From the IMG/VR virus record IMGVR_UViG_3300048918_000033, positions 1 through 23,268 of that record: 23,268 bases of DNA; one strand, given 5' to 3'. A model generated the notes under the pieces. That model ran no database searches. It was not told the DNA's origin and saw only the letters and a list, made by a program, of their open reading frames with translations. Source of the stretch: a virus. Positions 5,886-13,985 of this stretch are shown here, one piece after another (the first letter of the stretch is position 1; every line of letters starts with the position of its first letter). The position numbers were made by a program, and so were the translations under genes.

Positions 5886-8243
5886 TTATTGGGCGCTCTG
5901 TTGTGCCTGCATCATATCTGCTGCGGCTTTCAAATCCGGGTCGTTCTTTTCCTTGGCCGTCGTCCTCAGAGCGGTGATCGTTGGACCAAGAACTGCGGTT
6001 GGCGCATTTGCCTTGGTAGCCAGAAATTTCACGAACGTTGGATTGGTCATGAGGCGACCAGCAAGATTTGCCCCACCCATTCCAGTGCCAATGGCAGCAG
6101 CAGTTCCGGGATGGCCCGTTAAAAGCGACATGACGAGCGCCCCCACCGTCCCAAGCTGAGCGCTTGCGGCTCCCGTTCCGGATGGATTGGCAAGATATTG
6201 CGAACCCTCCTTGACATTGCTAGCGACCTTGGCAATCGAGTCCATATCTTTAGAGAAACTTGGCCCGTAACGATCAAACAGAGTAGACCGGGCTTGCGGA
6301 CTCAGCTTGTTCCAATTAGTCAAAAACGTACCCATGTTGAAAGCATCACCTGACGCATTTTGCTGCCCCGGATTGGCCTTCCCAAGCCGGTTAATGACTG
6401 CTGCTGTCAGCGTCTTTTGCTGGTCCGGCTGCAAACTCTGCATGACAGACTTAAGCGTTGAGGCGCCATCCTTCGTTCCTGACATGGCAGCATTAAACAC
6501 AGCCTCGGGACCGCCATTCTTATCGACTACGCTAGAAAGCGTGTCGATCCTATTTTGACCGGCGCGATAGTAGTTGTTGGCACGATTCCATGCCTGCATG
6601 GCATCGTCACCCTGTGACTGAGCCGCGCCCTTAAGATCGCTAGAAAGAGCACCATAAAGCGCTTGCCACTTTGATCGAGGCACGTCGCTTGAAAGAGAGA
6701 AGTCACTCAGTTGATCACCAACAAGCGTCCGAAGCTTTTTGACAGCCTCATAGGGAAGCTTGTTATCCACCATGCTTGACGCGACATCTTTCATTGCCTG
6801 ATTCTTGTCGATCAATGGCTGCGGCTGGAATGTCTGCGGATTCTGAGGGGCACCAGCAGCACCACCAAGGCCAATTTGGCTCGCATTTGCTTGATCCGCT
6901 GCCGCCTGTCCAGCTCGATTAGAGGCCTGGATTTGTGCATTCTGCGCATCAATCTGAGCCGCCCTCGAAGCCATGGCCTGCTGAACGTCAGGCCTAGTCA
7001 TCGCCGCCTCAACGCTTCCAGTATCCGCTTTTAGCCCATTCTCAATGCCTAGAATCTTGGCATTCTGGAATAGCTTTGACGTGTTTGGCGCACCTTGGAT
7101 CAACGCGTTAAGTTCTGGAAGAAGCTTTTGAGTGTTACTAATACCGATACGAGTATCAGAGGGGATAAACTGATCGAGCTTGTCGTAAAGTTGGCCTGAC
7201 TGATCCTTGAATCGGTCAACAAAACCGTTGGGGCCAGTAATACCGCGAGAAATTGCTCGGCCCGCATCGCCAGTATCGACATTTGGTGCAAGCTTATTGG
7301 CCTGATTCGTCAGGCCCTCAGATACTTGATCGGCCTGCTGTTGAGCAGCCGTTTTCATCTGAGTAACAGCTCCAGGCGTTTTAGCGAGAAGTGATTCAAC
7401 GCCTCGGGCAATAGGCCCCTCCGTTGCCTGCCCAACGGTCGGCGTAGCGCCAGCATTCGCAAAGTCGGCAATATTCTGTGCTACACGCTGGCGACCAGCT
7501 GCGCCACCAACAAGGGCGGACTGCGCCACCGATCCAGCCAAGCTGGGAGCAATCGGAAGCGCACCACCAACAAGACCAGCAGCAATTTGACCAACCGGGC
7601 CAGCGCCTAGGTCTTTAGCCCCTTGTGCGGCAGATGATCCAGTGACTGCCGATGCTAGCTGCGTGCCGGGATTAGCGGCCAACGTCGAGCCAACACCAGC
7701 CACTACCGGATTGGCTGCGCCAGCAGCAATGTTGCCAACGCCGATGCCCGTCAATGTTCCGCCAATGCCACGGCTAATGGCATCGCCATAGCGCTCCCCA
7801 GCATTCTGAGGCGCGAAATCGATGTTAGGAGCAGCCTTTTGGGCGTAGTAGTCGATGGACTGTGCGCCTGTTCCTAGCTGCTGATCAGCCGGCAACACGG
7901 CATTTAGACCAGCACGGATGGGCGTCGCCAGCAGATCACCAAGGCCAATCGCACCCTCTGCCACCGCCTTACCGGTACGTACGGCTGCACGTCCAAGCTG
8001 CTCACCAAAGCTCGGAGGCTCAAGCTGGTCAGCTGTAGGCCGGACCACAATGTCATCAGGCCGGATAGCGGAAGGACCCGTCTGCTTGTCGAACTGCGCC
8101 TTAGCCTGAGTGCGCGCATTGTCGTCAGGCAGCTGAGGCGCAACGACCTGTTGAAAATACTGCTGGCGCGCCGCTTCCTGCTGCTCAGGCGGCAATGCCT
8201 GATAAGCAGGATTCTGAGTGACCTGAATCCACGACTGCGCCAT
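5886..8243 (-). CDS. Ejection (injection) protein, P22 gp16-like position
   Basis: 785 residues, third of three ejection genes, in the place of P22 gene 16 (609 aa). The N terminus (~1-60) is Gln-rich and helical. Residues ~90-270 hold long Gly/Ala-rich hydrophobic stretches (GIGGTLTGIGVGNIAAGAA, GQIAAGLVGGALPIAPSLAG) that could cross a membrane. The middle is Gln/Asn-rich helical, and ~700-745 again has small-residue hydrophobic segments. Such proteins are packed in the head and enter the cell envelope ahead of DNA to form a conduit. No enzyme motif is seen. Start ATG 8243 overlaps the upstream TAA (TAATG), with GGTGG just upstream. The family call is from position and composition. Confidence 0.75.
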   Translation of the reverse strand: MAQSWIQVTQNPAYQALPPEQQEAARQQYFQQVVAPQLPDDNARTQAKAQFDKQTGPSAIRPDDIVVRPTADQLEPPSFGEQLGRAAVRTGKAVAEGAIGLGDLLATPIRAGLNAVLPADQQLGTGAQSIDYYAQKAAPNIDFAPQNAGERYGDAISRGIGGTLTGIGVGNIAAGAANPVVAGVGSTLAANPGTQLASAVTGSSAAQGAKDLGAGPVGQIAAGLVGGALPIAPSLAGSVAQSALVGGAAGRQRVAQNIADFANAGATPTVGQATEGPIARGVESLLAKTPGAVTQMKTAAQQQADQVSEGLTNQANKLAPNVDTGDAGRAISRGITGPNGFVDRFKDQSGQLYDKLDQFIPSDTRIGISNTQKLLPELNALIQGAPNTSKLFQNAKILGIENGLKADTGSVEAAMTRPDVQQAMASRAAQIDAQNAQIQASNRAGQAAADQANASQIGLGGAAGAPQNPQTFQPQPLIDKNQAMKDVASSMVDNKLPYEAVKKLRTLVGDQLSDFSLSSDVPRSKWQALYGALSSDLKGAAQSQGDDAMQAWNRANNYYRAGQNRIDTLSSVVDKNGGPEAVFNAAMSGTKDGASTLKSVMQSLQPDQQKTLTAAVINRLGKANPGQQNASGDAFNMGTFLTNWNKLSPQARSTLFDRYGPSFSKDMDSIAKVASNVKEGSQYLANPSGTGAASAQLGTVGALVMSLLTGHPGTAAAIGTGMGGANLAGRLMTNPTFVKFLATKANAPTAVLGPTITALRTTAKEKNDPDLKAAADMMQAQQSAQ

Positions 8244-10057
8244 TAGCCGCCACCCCACAGATGCGAGAAGTCTTGCTGACCTGCGGGCGCCGTATTCTGA
8301 CCCGGAAGATTGGGCGTAGGCGCCATTTCTTGCTGAGGCGTCTGCTTGGCCGTCGTTCCGCCCTGCGTGCCATTGCCAAAGCGAGACATATTGTCCCGAA
8401 TGGCATGGAGTTGCTGAAGAGAGCCTAGGCGTTGGTTATGAACGTCATTGCGCAGAACCTGGGCAACAGTGCTGAACTGACCCTTGGATAGATCGGCACG
8501 AATGAGACTCAATGCTTCTTCCATGGTGCTCACAGGGGTACCACCAGCGCCAGTGGCGCCTGACATGATCTTGGCATAGTCAGCGGCGACCGGGATCAGG
8601 GCGGCACGAAGCGCGGCCACGTCCTGATCACCTGACTCAAACTCACCCGTTTGCAGGAATCGGTTGATTGCAGGTGAACGAGTACGGTCAACAAGATCGC
8701 TGATCTTTTGCGCTTGATCCAAGTTGTTTAGGAACGCATTTTCTTGCCCAGCCATGGCATCTGCGCGCTTCTGATAGGCGTTAAGACTTCCCTGAAGCGC
8801 CTTCTGCTGACCTCCACGAGTAGAAAGCTCAGCAGGTGTCACACCACTAGCTGCGGCCATATCTGCCGCGTGATTCATGATGGCTGTGCGCTGCGCCTGC
8901 CCCTGGCCACCTCGACCAATAGGAGGCAATACGCCAGTCAGCATGTAGTTGACCGTGGCATTTTCCAGCGCGCCAGGACTCAAGTCAGACGACTGAGCGT
9001 TGTTCATACCCGAAGCGCCCAAGACCATGCCCTGAAGTTGCTCAGAGGACGCGCCAAGCGATTTCGCCACGTCGATGCGCTGCTGCCATGAATTCGTCTT
9101 AGGGGCTGGAGTCCCAACTGCAAGACGCATGCCGGAGACACCTGCGCCACCGTTCGGGTTTTGCAGGTGCACATGATCACCCTCATCAATCGGCTGTAGG
9201 CCGCGCGCCTTGGCGTCTTGGATGAATTGGGCCTTCTGATCAGGCGGAATAACCACATCAGCAGCCGTTCCGCTCAGGTGCTGGCTATTCGGAACGCCAC
9301 CGACTTCGGCATTGTGTTCAGGCGACCGAACGCCGCTAGTGATCGTGGCGCCGTATTTGGATGAAAGATCGTTTACCGCGTTGTAGAAGTCAGGCGAAGC
9401 CATGCCATTAGCAGGAGTGCCAGAGCCACCAAGCGAAACAATCGACCCCTGACCACCGCCATGCGGGTTAACAGCCACGAGGGCTTTCTCGCCATTCGGG
9501 CCAATCGGAGCCTGATAGAACTTGTCGCCTGCCTGATTATTGTAAAGGACTGCGCCGGTATCCTTGTTGGCTAGTACCGATCCAGGGGTGAGCGTGGTCG
9601 AATTGACCGGAAGGCTTGCAAGATGTGCCTTGACTGCCTGGAATCCAGGCTGTGCCGCATTCACATCCTCGGGAACCTGCGAGATATCTACGCCACCCAA
9701 CTGAGCAAAGTAGGGACGCGCTTGCGCCCAGGCCGCCTGCTTGGCTTGCGGAGTCGTTTGGCTTTCCACGAAGTTAATAGCGCCGTTCATGCGACGATAT
9801 TTGGCATCATCAACGCCCTGAAGCGCCGTCGCCTTATCCGGATCGATAGCTGCTAACTGCTGGTAAGCAGACTGATCGCCCGCAACGACCTGAGGCGCCA
9901 ATCCTCGTGCGGTCTGCTGATCAGTTTGAGCCTGCTGAGCCTGCTGCAATGCAATATTGCCCATGGCGTTCTGGCGAGCCGTCTGGACGCCTTGCTGCAC
10001 CGCATTAACGATATTGGGCTGCTGAAGCGCTCCGGCCACATCATAGATATTGGCCAT
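8243..10057 (-). CDS. Ejection protein with M15-type peptidase domain, P22 gp20 position
   Basis: 604 residues. The N-terminal ~130 residues are Gln/Ala-rich and helical. At ~220-300 lies a peptidase M15 (VanX/D-Ala-D-Ala carboxypeptidase-like) domain: TSGVRSPEHN, SQHLSGTAADVV with His260 and Asp267 as probable zinc ligands, and DEGDHVHLQ with Asp294 and His297 near the active site. The remaining ~300 residues are helical with no recognised domain. In P22 this position holds a non-enzymatic ejection protein. Here it would be carried in the virion and trim peptidoglycan cross-links during DNA entry. Start and stop are shared with both neighbours as TAATG, so the three ejection genes are translationally linked. 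Confidence 0.85.
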   Translation of the reverse strand: MANIYDVAGALQQPNIVNAVQQGVQTARQNAMGNIALQQAQQAQTDQQTARGLAPQVVAGDQSAYQQLAAIDPDKATALQGVDDAKYRRMNGAINFVESQTTPQAKQAAWAQARPYFAQLGGVDISQVPEDVNAAQPGFQAVKAHLASLPVNSTTLTPGSVLANKDTGAVLYNNQAGDKFYQAPIGPNGEKALVAVNPHGGGQGSIVSLGGSGTPANGMASPDFYNAVNDLSSKYGATITSGVRSPEHNAEVGGVPNSQHLSGTAADVVIPPDQKAQFIQDAKARGLQPIDEGDHVHLQNPNGGAGVSGMRLAVGTPAPKTNSWQQRIDVAKSLGASSEQLQGMVLGASGMNNAQSSDLSPGALENATVNYMLTGVLPPIGRGGQGQAQRTAIMNHAADMAAASGVTPAELSTRGGQQKALQGSLNAYQKRADAMAGQENAFLNNLDQAQKISDLVDRTRSPAINRFLQTGEFESGDQDVAALRAALIPVAADYAKIMSGATGAGGTPVSTMEEALSLIRADLSKGQFSTVAQVLRNDVHNQRLGSLQQLHAIRDNMSRFGNGTQGGTTAKQTPQQEMAPTPNLPGQNTAPAGQQDFSHLWGGG

Positions 10058-10713
10058 TAGTAGCCTCCACTCGCCGTCGCGAAGTTAAATGCGCCACTGG
10101 CTGGCGTGGAACTGCCAAGGCTTCCATAGCTGTTGATGTTGCCGCCAAGGGAATAGCTGCTAGTCGATCCACCGGCAGGAATAGGATTCTGCCCGTAAAG
10201 CTGACCAAGCTGACCCAGAACGTTTCCATAGGCATTTGCTTGCCCGACCGTCCCGGAAGCCTGAGCCTGCCCGGAGTTCTGTAGGTATCCGCCTACAGAG
10301 TTGGCGTTGTTCTGGCCGAAGTTAGCCAGCGAAGTAGCTGCACCCAAGCCGGTATTAGCCAACCCCGAAATCTTGTTCCAGTAGTTGTTGGCGTATTGCG
10401 TGGCGAGGCCCTGGCCCAAGGAAATGCGGTCAGCATCAGCACCTCCACCCCAAAGGTTGCCCTTAGAGGCTGCGCCAGCGTCAAGCGACTTGGTGCCCTG
10501 CTGCACGGCGAACTGATAGTCCGGCGAATTGGTGAAACCTGACGTGTCGCCGTTTAGATAGGCCTGCTGAAGGTTAAGCGCGTTCGCCCCAGCTCCCATA
10601 TAGGGGCTTAGGTTCGTTTGAGCCTGTTGATAGCGCTGATTCTCTGCGGCAATCGCGGCGTTATTGGCCTTTGACTGTGCATCAGCCGCATCGCTTGCGG
10701 CATTCGCGCTCAT
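10057..10713 (-). CDS. Ejection protein, P22 gp7 position; N terminus interrupted by in-frame TGA
   Basis: The uninterrupted frame gives 218 residues, rich in Ala, Gln, Asn, Gly and Ser (QRYQQAQTNLSPYMGAGANAL..., YWNKISGLANTG..., ending in a Gly/Ser tail), typical of the small virion ejection proteins next to gp20-like genes. P22 gp7 has 229. The same frame continues 27 codons upstream to ATG 10794, which overlaps the endonuclease stop (TAATG) and has GGAGG 7 bases before it. That extension carries TGA at 10773-10771 (codon 8), followed by a hydrophobic LAEIWGAAIIAGGAVASGV stretch that this protein type normally has at its N terminus. Boundaries here use ATG 10713, a conservative choice with no ribosome site of its own. 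The full frame would be 10057-10794, 245 codons including the TGA. Confidence 0.75.
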   Translation of the reverse strand: MSANAASDAADAQSKANNAAIAAENQRYQQAQTNLSPYMGAGANALNLQQAYLNGDTSGFTNSPDYQFAVQQGTKSLDAGAASKGNLWGGGADADRISLGQGLATQYANNYWNKISGLANTGLGAATSLANFGQNNANSVGGYLQNSGQAQASGTVGQANAYGNVLGQLGQLYGQNPIPAGGSTSSYSLGGNINSYGSLGSSTPASGAFNFATASGGY

Positions 10714-10770
10714 AACTCCACTGGCTACAGCGCCGCCTGCGATGATTGCGGCGCCCCAAATTTCCGCCAG

Positions 10771-10794
10771 TCAGCCTACATTCATAATTTTCAT
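10771..10794 (-). other. Seven-codon leader (MKIMNVG) ending at in-frame TGA
   Basis: ATG 10794 lies 7 bases after a consensus GGAGG (10806-10802, within the end of the endonuclease gene) and overlaps its TAA. Translation from here would stop after seven codons at TGA 10773-10771, in the same frame as the downstream ejection gene. It is either the true start of that gene interrupted by a stop, or a leader peptide followed by re-initiation. Confidence 0.6.
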
Positions 10795-11291
10795 TATGAA
10801 GCCTCCGTATAGGTCCAGCGGAGTCCGCCAGCTTGTTGATATTTCCCAGCCAATGCCATTCGCAGAGTCTTTCGATCTACGCCATGTTTTCGCTGAGCCT
10901 CAATCTGAGTAAGGAACACTTCGCCAGTGTCTAAACACATGAAAGGCTTGGCCCATCGCCGAGTCTGGCCTTCCTTGATGCGTCGATACGTTGTTTCTAG
11001 ATCGCGGTTGTGATGCTGCTCAGTAAAAGTCGCAACACGGCAATTGTCGGGCGAATAGCCCTTTGAATTGTCGATGCGATCAATCGTCAGGCCACGCTTC
11101 CAGCCATTATCAAGGAAAAACTGAGCGAAGTTAGGCCACCAAAGCCACTCTTCGCAAACTCGAATTCCCTTGTCGTAATAGCGGTGAGAATCTTCCCGAT
11201 CCATCGGTGAGCAACGCCGAAGCATGGCGCGCCAAACAAGATAAAGATGCGGATGCTTCGTGACGAAATACTGCGAAGGATATTTGTTCAT
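10794..11291 (-). CDS. HNH-type homing endonuclease
   Basis: 165 residues. The central block is the typical phage HNH homing-enzyme pattern: LVWRAMLRRC, YYDKGIRVCEEW, a WPNFAQFFLD helix, then LTIDRIDNSKGYSPDNCRVAT and EQHHNR. Asp71, Asn74 and Asn83 are placed as in the catalytic and folding core of this group. The last ~45 residues (CLDTGEVFLTQIEAQRKHGVDRKTLRMAL) form a likely DNA-binding helix-turn-helix, as in NUMOD-type modules. Start ATG 11291 makes an ATGA overlap with the oxygenase-like gene and has GGGGAG upstream; ATG 11336 is an alternative. No intron or intein is seen, so it would be free-standing. It sits exactly where the tail genes switch to ejection genes. Confidence 0.85.
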   Translation of the reverse strand: MNKYPSQYFVTKHPHLYLVWRAMLRRCSPMDREDSHRYYDKGIRVCEEWLWWPNFAQFFLDNGWKRGLTIDRIDNSKGYSPDNCRVATFTEQHHNRDLETTYRRIKEGQTRRWAKPFMCLDTGEVFLTQIEAQRKHGVDRKTLRMALAGKYQQAGGLRWTYTEAS

Positions 11292-11896
11292 AACAGCTCC
11301 CCATTGGGTCCGAGTTTGTAGAAATGGCTTACCCATACCATTCTACCACTCTCTGGGGAGTTGCCAATACCATCCAGCGGATAGCGAGAATGAAACAGCG
11401 GCGCTTGGAAGATCAGTGCCCGGTTGTACTCACCTCGCACATAGTCTAGCTGTACCCACTTATCGGGGTCTCGCGAAACCATGTCCTCTTTCAGTTCGTC
11501 CAGAATGCCTTGATCATGCATTTCTGCGAACGAAGGCATCGTCTTGAGGCCAGTTCTCTTGTGCATGTAGAAGGCGGTTCCGCTATAGTCGCCATGCTCA
11601 GTCAGATAGGCAACACAGGTATGGTTGCCGGACTCGCGATCACTGTGGATATAGGCCTTTTCCATGCCGACATTGGTCGAGCGGAAAAACATGGAGTTTG
11701 GGACCACGATCCCGCCCATGGCGCGCATCAGTGCAGAGACCATGAGCGAGTGATCGCCCCAAAAGCCCATGCCTTCGTAGATGGAGCTTCCAACCTCACC
11801 TTTGTTGGGTAGCCACGTGCCAATGCCAGCGGCAAGCGCTGACTGGCGTACCCTTTCCGGGTCATGGCAGAAGTTGTCAATGACGAGATAACTCAT
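11288..11896 (-). CDS. Fe(II)/2-oxoglutarate oxygenase-like protein (DUF6445-like)
   Basis: 202 residues. It shows the marks of the double-stranded beta-helix Fe(II)/2OG oxygenase fold: an iron-binding H84-x-D86 in YIHSDRES, a CVAYLTE strand, GTAFYMHKRTG, a distal His169 in LFHSRYP, and Arg185 in GRMVWVSHF as the likely 2-oxoglutarate contact. Proteins with this layout (DUF6445 and relatives) occur in marine bacteria and phages; their substrate is not known to me. It is coupled to the gp10-like gene (ATGA) and to the endonuclease (ATGA), so it is made with the tail proteins. A role in modifying a virion protein is possible but not shown. Confidence 0.7.
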   Translation of the reverse strand: MSYLVIDNFCHDPERVRQSALAAGIGTWLPNKGEVGSSIYEGMGFWGDHSLMVSALMRAMGGIVVPNSMFFRSTNVGMEKAYIHSDRESGNHTCVAYLTEHGDYSGTAFYMHKRTGLKTMPSFAEMHDQGILDELKEDMVSRDPDKWVQLDYVRGEYNRALIFQAPLFHSRYPLDGIGNSPESGRMVWVSHFYKLGPNGELL

Positions 11897-13299
11897 CCCA
11901 CGGTTCCTTGCACAGCGATCACTGCGCCTAGTAGATCACGCTTGCGAGGGCTTGAGCAGCGGATGCGATAGACGCGATGCCGGGAGCGGCCTTGGCGGGT
12001 GAAATAGGGCCTTTCTTCATACTGTCCGACCAAACCAATCGGGTGCTCATCCCAATTGCCCCATGTGTTGCCGCCATCGTCCGAATATTGGATGCGTACG
12101 AAGTCATCCGGGTTAGACATGGGCGTAGATTCCTGGCCAACCTGCATGAGAAGCTCCATGCGGGGCACAAGGAAGATGTTTTGGTTGTCGACGATCACGC
12201 CCGTAGTGCGCTCGGAAATGAACTCCTGATCACCCTCAAGCATGTAATCCCAATCGACCTCCCAAAGCGTGCCGGTCTGGAAGTCGCCCGCGTACCATTT
12301 GCCATTCCAGAAGGTCATGGACGACGGACGCCAGCGATGCAGCCCATAGGAAGCCCTGCGGCTCCATTCCTGAGCCGACACGTCATAGCCCCAAGTCGTA
12401 CCATCGGGGAACGTCCAGTAAGCCACCTTGTGGCCTGCGCTCTCCCAAGTGAAGGCGAACGCCTGATCCCAATTGAGGTCTTTGATCGCCTGTTCGATAG
12501 GGCGTGTCGAGATGCGCTGTGGCGAATAGCCATTGAGGACGTAGAAAATCCCGTCATCGCCGAGCCAGTAGATCGTATTGTCTAGATTGACGACGGTGTA
12601 GCGGCCACCGCACCCACGCTGCAAGCTGATGCGCTTGGTTCGGAAAGGCTGTTCCGCATCGCCAGAATCGTAGAAAAACTCCGTGGAGCGCGCTGAAAAC
12701 AGCACCAAATCCGTGTTAATCACGGCTAGCGACATAAGAAGGTCGGGCGACACCTCGGAGGTAAAGCGGTCCAGCGTGTTGTATTGCGTCGCGTCAGCCG
12801 CTGCCGAGTTGAAGGCGAAACGGCGTGCTGGCTCGATCTGGATTAGGTAGCTATCCATGAAAACGGCATTGATAGCGCCCGGATAGCCGGGATCAGTGAT
12901 GCGCGTCAGGGTATTGGCCTGTGTGTCGAACACATAGCCAGCCGTGCCGTTGACAATCAGGAGTTGATTGCCGACCGACTGCTGATTATGGGCGAACTTG
13001 ACCACGCCAACGCCAGGAATGACGCCACGATTGACCGTCCCGAAGCTTTGGGTGACTTCCCACAGCGTCGTGCCAGCCACCATGAAGAAGCGGCCCTCGC
13101 AGTTATACGTGCCCCGGACCGGGCGCGTGCCGACATTCAGGATTTGCCGTAGACCAGGAGGGGTTTCGAGCTTTGTCCCCGTTCGCGTTCCCGCCTTCTC
13201 AGCCTGCGTCGGAAGCCAGTTAACACAGTCCTGTACGGACCATGGGCGCGTCTCGTCCGCGTAAAAGCCGCCGACCACGGGAACGGGGACTGTCTTCAT
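11893..13299 (-). CDS. Tail accessory factor / packaged DNA stabilisation protein, P22 gp10-like
   Basis: 468 residues, close to P22 gp10 (472). Its features fit the phage stabilisation protein family: an N-terminal MKTVPVPVVGGFYADETRPWSVQDCVNW, then a beta-propeller-like series of Trp/Gly-rich strands (GRFFMVAGTTLWEV, NTIYWLGDDGIFYVLNG, WNGKWYAGDFQTGTLWEVD), and a C-terminal RHRVYRIRCSSPRKRDLLGAV. In P22 gp10 forms a hexamer below gp4 that extends the portal channel and is needed for tail attachment. It follows the gp4-like gene after 3 bases and ends in an ATGA overlap with the oxygenase-like gene. Confidence 0.93.
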   Translation of the reverse strand: MKTVPVPVVGGFYADETRPWSVQDCVNWLPTQAEKAGTRTGTKLETPPGLRQILNVGTRPVRGTYNCEGRFFMVAGTTLWEVTQSFGTVNRGVIPGVGVVKFAHNQQSVGNQLLIVNGTAGYVFDTQANTLTRITDPGYPGAINAVFMDSYLIQIEPARRFAFNSAAADATQYNTLDRFTSEVSPDLLMSLAVINTDLVLFSARSTEFFYDSGDAEQPFRTKRISLQRGCGGRYTVVNLDNTIYWLGDDGIFYVLNGYSPQRISTRPIEQAIKDLNWDQAFAFTWESAGHKVAYWTFPDGTTWGYDVSAQEWSRRASYGLHRWRPSSMTFWNGKWYAGDFQTGTLWEVDWDYMLEGDQEFISERTTGVIVDNQNIFLVPRMELLMQVGQESTPMSNPDDFVRIQYSDDGGNTWGNWDEHPIGLVGQYEERPYFTRQGRSRHRVYRIRCSSPRKRDLLGAVIAVQGTVG

Positions 13300-13302
13300 A
13301 TG

Positions 13303-13716
13303 TTATCCAACATACCAAGATTCGCCATTCAAAGTTCGACCGTTCTTGTAGCTCGGAGTAGGCACAGACAAGATCGGCTGAATCGGAGTTGCCACAGCCA
13401 CGTCACGCAGTAGATCAGCCATGCCCGTGACAGCCATGCCTTGCACAGCCGGAAGCGGCGTCACGCCGTACTCAGAGGCCAAATTGACCGCCAAGTTATA
13501 GGCAATCGCCTGCGTCATTTCATCGGCCAGCGGTAGGTCATCCGATGGACTGGCCACAGGAGACCAGCCAAGCGCCGTGCCGTCAGCCTCAATGCGCGCC
13601 ATCATGCCATTCAAGGCATCAATGCCGGTCGCCATGTCCGTCGCCTTGACGGACTGCTGAGGGTCGATGACTTGGATGAGGCGCAAGGAACGCGCAATGA
13701 GGTTTTCGACTTTCAT
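13303..13716 (-). CDS. Head completion / tail accessory factor, P22 gp4-like
   Basis: 137 residues, mostly helical: MKVENLIARSLRLIQV, a DMATGIDALNGMMARIEADG helix, then LPLADEMTQAIAYNLAVNLASEYG and a proline-rich C terminus. This matches the P22 tail accessory factor gp4 family (P22 gp4 is 166 aa), which assembles in twelve copies under the portal after packaging. The C-terminal muramidase-like part known from P22 is not evident in this shorter protein, so cell-wall cutting may instead be done by the M15 ejection protein. Its ATG overlaps the head-fibre gene's TAA (TAATG), and the gp10-like gene follows directly. Confidence 0.88.
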   Translation of the reverse strand: MKVENLIARSLRLIQVIDPQQSVKATDMATGIDALNGMMARIEADGTALGWSPVASPSDDLPLADEMTQAIAYNLAVNLASEYGVTPLPAVQGMAVTGMADLLRDVAVATPIQPILSVPTPSYKNGRTLNGESWYVG

Positions 13717-13970
13717 TAGCTAGATGCCATCAAGCCAGCCGTCTGAAGGGCCGCAAGCAGCGCATTATGGGCGTTGGCAGCAGCAGTAAGGTCAGCGAAA
13801 GGAACCGCTGAGTTAGCGATGTGAGCTGCCTGCTTGACGATACCTGCCGTGGCCGTGGTGGCATTCGGAACGGTCGAACCACCGACAAGATCGCCGATGT
13901 CCTGAATCGTCACCGACGCCTTACCGCCATTGTTCTGCGATGCGTAGAGCTGAGTTGCGAGGGAAGTCAT
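13716..13970 (-). CDS. Head fibre-like protein (phage_fiber_2 type)
   Basis: 84 residues. The sequence SVTIQDIGDLVGGSTVPNATTATAGIVKQA followed by a helical LTAAANAHNALLAALQTAGLM end is typical of small head fibre/decoration proteins in podoviruses and phi29-like phages. The NATTATAGIVKQA motif is the clearest mark. It would decorate the outside of the capsid and is probably non-essential. Ribosome site AGGAG lies 6 bases before ATG 13970, immediately after a strong hairpin (13986-14013). It ends in a TAATG overlap with the gp4-like gene. Confidence 0.75.
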   Translation of the reverse strand: MTSLATQLYASQNNGGKASVTIQDIGDLVGGSTVPNATTATAGIVKQAAHIANSAVPFADLTAAANAHNALLAALQTAGLMASS

Positions 13971-13985
13971 ATGTGTCTCCTATGG

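Noticed and set aside
10057-10794. Alternative genetic code with TGA as a sense codon
   Set aside because: TGA is used as the true stop at many overlapping junctions (for example the coupled ATGA at 11288-11291), so only a local event can explain the in-frame TGA.
11977-12585. A 202-residue plus-strand open frame
   Set aside because: Antisense to the gp10-like gene, whose family match and length are convincing.
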